Positions 60,857-64,000 of a DNA stretch of 64,000 nucleotides are shown one piece after another. A program made the translations under genes and the position numbers. A model generated the notes under the pieces. The model saw nothing but the letters and a program-made list of their open reading frames with translations. It did not search any database and was not told the origin of the DNA. Source of the DNA: Chloroflexota bacterium (lineage in GTDB: Bacteria > Chloroflexota > Dormibacteria > Dormibacterales > Dormibacteraceae); the NCBI GenBank assembly GCA_005880695.1, contig VBGR01000045.1:1-64000 (forward strand). Reading direction: 5' to 3'. How positions within the stretch are numbered: position 1 is the stretch's first letter; each line of letters opens with the position of its first letter.

Positions 60857-61128
60857 GCGTGCGGGATCGACCCCGTGAGCACTTTGACCAGCACGCTGGC
60901 CATCTCCACACCGATCGTCCCCACGACGATTCGCTGGATCCACTGCTTGGACTGCAGGATCGCGCGGGTGTCGACGGCGGTCATCTTCCAGAGGAAAGCC
61001 AAAACAAAGGCAAGCGCGCCGATGGTGGCAACGAGCGCCTGGGCAACGGTGACCCAGGTTTCGATGAGAGCTTGGAGCCGGATGAACTCCTGGCTCTGCA
61101 TCACTGTGGTCGCGTCAAGGAACGGCAT
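60853..61128 (-). CDS. Small two-helix membrane protein, possibly VirB2/TrbC pilin-like
   Basis: 91 residues: a polar N-terminus (FLDATTVMQSQEFIRLQ), a first helix (TVAQALVATIGALAFVLAFLW), a basic connecting stretch (DTRAILQSKQWIQR) and a second helix (IVVGTIGVEMASVLVKVL). Two helices joined by a short basic loop is the plan of VirB2/TrbC pilins and also of holins, so the assignment is tentative. No cleavable leader is obvious. AAGGAGG lies 13 nt before the ATG. First gene of the cassette. Confidence 0.6.
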   Translation of the reverse strand: MPFLDATTVMQSQEFIRLQALIETWVTVAQALVATIGALAFVLAFLWKMTAVDTRAILQSKQWIQRIVVGTIGVEMASVLVKVLTGSIPHA

Positions 61129-61217
61129 TTGGATTCGAAGACCTCCTTGTCTTTTCGGTTGGGTTCCGAGGGAGGCTCGAAACTAGCCGGCCGGCGCCGG
61201 TTAGGAAACCAGGCCGG

Positions 61218-62057
61218 TTAAGGAGGGAGCGAGGCCACCGCGAAGATGAATGCGAAGTGGTAGCGGAAGGCCCCGTCTCCCAGCTCGCTCATGGCTGCTT
61301 CCAGCTGCTCCTCGAACTCCCCTCGCAGGCGAGGGCCCAGGATCGAGATCAGCGTGTGGGGCAGCGGCCCGGTGCCGGTCATGATCGCGGTCCACTCGCG
61401 CGGGCTGCGCACCCGCCCGCCGGTGACGAGCTCCGTCATCTTCACGTTCTGCAAGCCGAACTCCTCCAACAGGCTCAGCAGGTTGTGGCGCTCGCCCAGC
61501 TCCGCCCGCTCGGTCGAGTGTTGGGGAATCCGCAGGTGGTGGCGTCCCGCCAGCTTTCCGAGCTCTGTGTAGAAGAGCTCCTGGGCTTCGGTGTGCAGGC
61601 TCCGTCGCTGCATCGAGACGGCTATCCGGCCGCCCGGCCGGAGCAGCCTGACGGCCTCGTCCAGGCTGGCGAAGGGATCGATCAGGAAATGCAGCGACTG
61701 GCCGTAGGTGATGAGGTCGAAGCTGTGCTCGCGGAAAACCATGTTCTCCGCCGCCATCGCCATGAAGGTGGTGTTGGGGTGGACGTTGCGGCGGGCGAGG
61801 TCCAGCATCCGGGCCGAGAGGTCGATGCCGACGACGCTGCCCTGCTTGCCGACCTTCGCGGCCAGGAGATGGGTGACGAGGCCGGTTCCGCAGCCCACGT
61901 CGAGGCAGGCCTGACCCCGCTTGGGGTGGGCCAGCTCGACCAGTTTTGCGGCGACCCTCGAATTCAGGCCACCCGCCCAGGCGTCGTACTCGCCGGCGGT
62001 GCGATCGTAGAACTCGACCAGGTGCTCGATGAGCTCGTCGGCGGCAGTGACGTCCAT
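61218..62057 (-). CDS. Class I SAM-dependent methyltransferase (UbiE-like)
   Basis: 279 residues: motif I ACLDVGCGTGLVTHLLA, VVGIDLSARMLDLARR, motif II-like FDLITYGQSLHFLIDP and motif III LRPGGRIAVSMQRRS. It resembles UbiE/menaquinone- or small-molecule methyltransferases; substrate unknown. ATG 62057 lies divergent from the bactofilin gene. A TAAGCT box about 11 nt upstream may be its -10. Confidence 0.85.
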   Translation of the reverse strand: MDVTAADELIEHLVEFYDRTAGEYDAWAGGLNSRVAAKLVELAHPKRGQACLDVGCGTGLVTHLLAAKVGKQGSVVGIDLSARMLDLARRNVHPNTTFMAMAAENMVFREHSFDLITYGQSLHFLIDPFASLDEAVRLLRPGGRIAVSMQRRSLHTEAQELFYTELGKLAGRHHLRIPQHSTERAELGERHNLLSLLEEFGLQNVKMTELVTGGRVRSPREWTAIMTGTGPLPHTLISILGPRLRGEFEEQLEAAMSELGDGAFRYHFAFIFAVASLPP

Positions 62058-62093
62058 CCCGGGATGGCTAGCTTACGGGCGCCAACGGTCGAC

Positions 62094-62099
62094 TAGAAT
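62094..62099 (+). promoter_or_regulatory. Putative -10 box (TAGAAT) for bactofilin
   Basis: TAGAAT (five of six to TATAAT) lies 40 nt before ATG 62140, leaving a leader with GGGAG. Confidence 0.38.
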
Positions 62100-62139
62100 G
62101 CCTTGGTCCCGGGCCGGCATTGTGGGAGCTACGAAGCAT

Positions 62140-62580
62140 ATGGCAGACGAAGAAAACGAACAGCCTGAGCGCGGCAGGGGCCGTCACAAGGATGGCAACA
62201 GCCACGTCGTCCTGGGTCCCCGGGACGTCCTCAACGGGACCCTCAAGATCGAGGGCGACATGACCGTGCGCGGCAAGGTCGACGGTGAGATCCACACCTC
62301 AGGCGACATCGCGGTCGAGAACTCGGCGACCGTCAAAGCTCAGCTCGAGGGCAACAACGTGATGGTGCAGGGCAACGTGACAGGCAATGTGGTGGCACGC
62401 GGCCGCCTTACCCTCGCCGGCACGGGTTCGCTGCACGGCGACGTGAAGATCGCCAAGCTTTCGGTCGAGGACGGCGCAACGCTGAACGGGAACGTCTCGA
62501 TGACGCCGACCGTGCATGGCGGAGCGGGGCCGCGCCAGGAGCCGAAGGAAGGCGAGGCCCAGAAAGAAGGGCAAGGCTGA
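62140..62580 (+). CDS. Bactofilin (polymer-forming cytoskeletal protein)
   Basis: 146 residues. The central right-handed beta-helix has regular repeats with Gly and Val periodicity (LNGTLKIEGDMTVRGKVDGEIHTSGDIAVENSATVKAQLEGNNVMVQGNVTGNVVARGRLTLAGTGSLHGDVKIAKL), flanked by charged, disordered ends. Bactofilins self-assemble without nucleotide and shape cells or position envelope enzymes. No membrane-targeting helix is seen at the N-terminus. ATG 62140 has GGGAG upstream. Confidence 0.9.
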   Translation: MADEENEQPERGRGRHKDGNSHVVLGPRDVLNGTLKIEGDMTVRGKVDGEIHTSGDIAVENSATVKAQLEGNNVMVQGNVTGNVVARGRLTLAGTGSLHGDVKIAKLSVEDGATLNGNVSMTPTVHGGAGPRQEPKEGEAQKEGQG

Positions 62581-62669
62581 CCTAGAACCGGTCAGGCGAC
62601 GCGCGTAGCGTCTTGCCAGCCAGGCAGTCGATCAGCTCGACGGCGCCCGGAGGTCGCTAGGCCTTCCCG

Positions 62670-62675
62670 TAAACT
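62670..62675 (+). promoter_or_regulatory. Putative -10 box (TAAACT) for leaderless lipoprotein mRNA
   Basis: TAAACT ends 6 nt before GTG 62682. The rest of the 101-bp gap after bactofilin holds nothing recognised. Confidence 0.42.
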
Positions 62676-62681
62676 GGCCGC

Positions 62682-63380
62682 GTGTTGCTCCGCCGCGCCG
62701 CGGTCCTGCTTTGTTCCACGTTTTACATACTCCAGGCTTGCTCATTCAGCGCCGGCGCGCAGGCGGACCCCAAGCAGGTACTGAATGACGCGTCGACGGC
62801 GCTGGCGCGCGTGAAGACCGCCGCAGTCGAGCTCAAATTCGGGTCTGGAGCCAGCCTGGCCGGTTTCTCGGTCGTGTCAGCCTCGGGCAAGGTCAAGCTG
62901 CCGGGCGACAGCGACACGACCATCAAGGCCAGACAGTCCAGCGACTCCCTGATCGAGCTCGAGGTGGTCACGCTCCAGGATCACGTCTATCTGAAGCTGC
63001 CCTTCCTCGGCTGGAGCGACCTCACGGGCCAGACCACGGCGATCCCGTCGGTGGGCGCGATGTTCGATCTTCAAAAGGGGCTGCCGGCTGTGATGCCTAA
63101 AGGTCGGTCCCTTTCCACCCAGGGCTCGGAAACGGTTGACGGCAAGGACTGCTGGAAGATCGCCGCCGTCTACACCGCGACGCAGGTTGCACAAGCCATC
63201 CAGCCATTGAGCCCGGCGGGCGACATCCAGACCACGCTCTGGGTGGGCAAGAACGACCACCTCCTGAGAAAGGCTTTCCTCCGCGGCGCGCTTTTCCAGG
63301 CCGGCAAGAACACCAGCCTGGAGGTCCGCCTGCACAATTTCAACGCGAATTTCGACATCGTCAAGCCGCCCATCCAGTAA
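62682..63380 (+). CDS. LppX/LprAFG-family lipoprotein (LprG-like)
   Basis: 232 residues. The lipoprotein signal ends FYILQACSFSAG (lipidated Cys20). The mature part has the LprG-type half-barrel pattern: LNDASTALARVKTAAVELKF, GKVKLPGDSDTTIKARQS, HVYLKLPFLGW, and GSETVDGKDCWKIAAVY. Mycobacterial LprG binds triacylated lipids in a pocket and works with the MFS protein P55 (Rv1410c) encoded directly downstream. Here too an MFS gene starts four bases after the stop. Confidence 0.82.
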   Translation: MLLRRAAVLLCSTFYILQACSFSAGAQADPKQVLNDASTALARVKTAAVELKFGSGASLAGFSVVSASGKVKLPGDSDTTIKARQSSDSLIELEVVTLQDHVYLKLPFLGWSDLTGQTTAIPSVGAMFDLQKGLPAVMPKGRSLSTQGSETVDGKDCWKIAAVYTATQVAQAIQPLSPAGDIQTTLWVGKNDHLLRKAFLRGALFQAGKNTSLEVRLHNFNANFDIVKPPIQ

Positions 63381-63384
63381 CCCC

Positions 63385-64000
63385 TTGAGCCGGATCACTC
63401 GCCGGGCACCCTGGCTGCAGCGGCGCGGCTCTGCTCGCTGGCTCCTTTTGCTGGCCGCGGCGGCGGGTCTCTTCGTCGCCGCGCTGGATGCCTACGCGGT
63501 CGTCACCCTGCTGCCAAAGATGCTCTTCGACCTCGATGTGCCGGTCGACCGGATCGAGCAGGCGACGCCGATCGTGTCCGGTTTCCTGGCCGGCTACATC
63601 GTCGTCATGCCTCTGATCGGACTCGCCTCGGACGTGCACGGCCGGACCGCCGTTTACCTGGGCGCCCTGGCGGCCTTCGCGCTCGGCTCGATCTTCACGG
63701 CCAGCGCCGCCTACACCGGCGAGCCGCCCTATGGCTTGATCGGCTTGCCCTGGCTGGTGGCGGGCCGCGTTCTCCAGGGCGTCGGCGGAGGTGCTCTGGT
63801 CCCGGTGGCGCTCGCCCTGGCGGCCGACCTCTTTCCAGCCGGGGGACGAAGTCCGGCTATTGGCGCAATTTCAGCAATCCAGGAGACCGGCAGTGTCCTC
63901 GGTCCGCTCTATGGAGCGGTGCTGGCCGCCTGGGCCGAGACGCTCGGCAGCTGGCGCTTCGTCTTCTGGGCCAACCTGCCGCTCGCACTGGCCTGCGCGG
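63385..64000 (+). CDS. MFS transporter, P55-like (3' end outside window)
   Basis: The first about 205 residues of a DHA2-type permease: helix 1 LLLLAAAAGLFVAALDAYAVVTLLP, IVSGFLAGYIVVMPLIGLASDVHGRTAVYLGA (loop motif D-x3-GR), and LVAGRVLQGVGGGALVPVALALAADLFP (motif C-like). The acidic residue in helix 1 (LDAYAVV) matches P55-like exporters. Together with the LprG-like protein it probably moves lipids or drugs across the membrane. TTG 63385 is the start. Confidence 0.82.
   Translation, partial: MSRITRRAPWLQRRGSARWLLLLAAAAGLFVAALDAYAVVTLLPKMLFDLDVPVDRIEQATPIVSGFLAGYIVVMPLIGLASDVHGRTAVYLGALAAFALGSIFTASAAYTGEPPYGLIGLPWLVAGRVLQGVGGGALVPVALALAADLFPAGGRSPAIGAISAIQETGSVLGPLYGAVLAAWAETLGSWRFVFWANLPLALACA

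Overview
This is a high-GC (roughly two-thirds G+C), gene-dense bacterial chromosome window of about 70 genes with very short intergenic gaps. I saw no rRNA, tRNA, CRISPR array, transposase or prophage. The gene mix suggests a Terrabacteria lineage of the Dormibacterota/Chloroflexota/Actinomycetota kind: a UPF0182 membrane protein, DUF1684, polyphosphate kinase beside CYTH/CHAD proteins, an LprG-like lipoprotein with a P55-like transporter, DhnA-type aldolase, VKOR with a DUF929 protein, and a bacterial queuosine-salvage glycosylase. The phylum cannot be fixed from the sequence alone. Gene-start style is distinctive. Many genes lack a Shine-Dalgarno sequence and carry a TANNNT -10 box 6-9 nt before GTG/ATG, implying leaderless mRNAs. 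At least five downstream genes appear to start with CTG inside a CTGA stop/start overlap.

Layout. 1-4825 (minus): AidB-type acyl-CoA dehydrogenase (cut by the window edge), frameshifted anti-sigma-like protein, ECF sigma factor, multidrug ABC exporter, glycerophosphodiesterase. 4854-8854 (plus): MoxR/ChlI-like AAA+ ATPase with a duplicated 3' tail, thioesterase, MBL hydrolase, DinB protein, ComB-like phosphatase. 8866-12938 (minus): two-gene ABC-2 exporter, tRNA-guanine transglycosylase, MFS permease. 12982-17701: flavin disulfide oxidoreductase and a complete osmoprotectant (OpuC-type) ABC importer. 17724-20829: DUF1684, EVE-domain protein, queuosine-phosphate glycosylase, AlkA-like DNA glycosylase, heptad-repeat coiled coil. 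20820-24455 (minus): glutamate dehydrogenase, a disrupted ThDP enzyme, isoaspartyl peptidase.

24460-36706 is a phosphate/polyphosphate region. It holds pstA, pstC, phoP, phoU, pstB and phoR on the minus strand, divergent pstS, then ppk, CYTH-CHAD, Nudix and histidine phosphatase, plus a CYTH protein behind a 213-bp foldback. Three Pho-box-like sites with 11-bp repeats lie before pstS, before pstB, and in an intergenic region ending in a strong plus-strand terminator, where a Pho-regulated small RNA is possible.

36712-48594: tandem ThyX-like protein, methyltransferase, GNAT protein, FAD/NAD oxidoreductase, Pro-rich membrane protein, acyl-CoA synthetase, UPF0182, Pcm, and a nuclease-like domain fused to a hypoxanthine phosphoribosyltransferase. 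48636-55942: small proteins, hairpin repeats beside a lower-GC island, thiolase, cupin, two diguanylate cyclases flanking a 3-methyladenine glycosylase, aldolase and an RNase Z-like hydrolase. 55963-58675: PadR regulator with its operator, DUF929/VKOR redox pair, a disrupted glycosyltransferase-51 gene. 58683-61128 (minus): compact cassette of pilin-like, TrbL/VirB6-like, M23 peptidase, tail-less SSB and unknown proteins. 61218-64000: methyltransferase, bactofilin, LprG-like lipoprotein and the start of its MFS partner.
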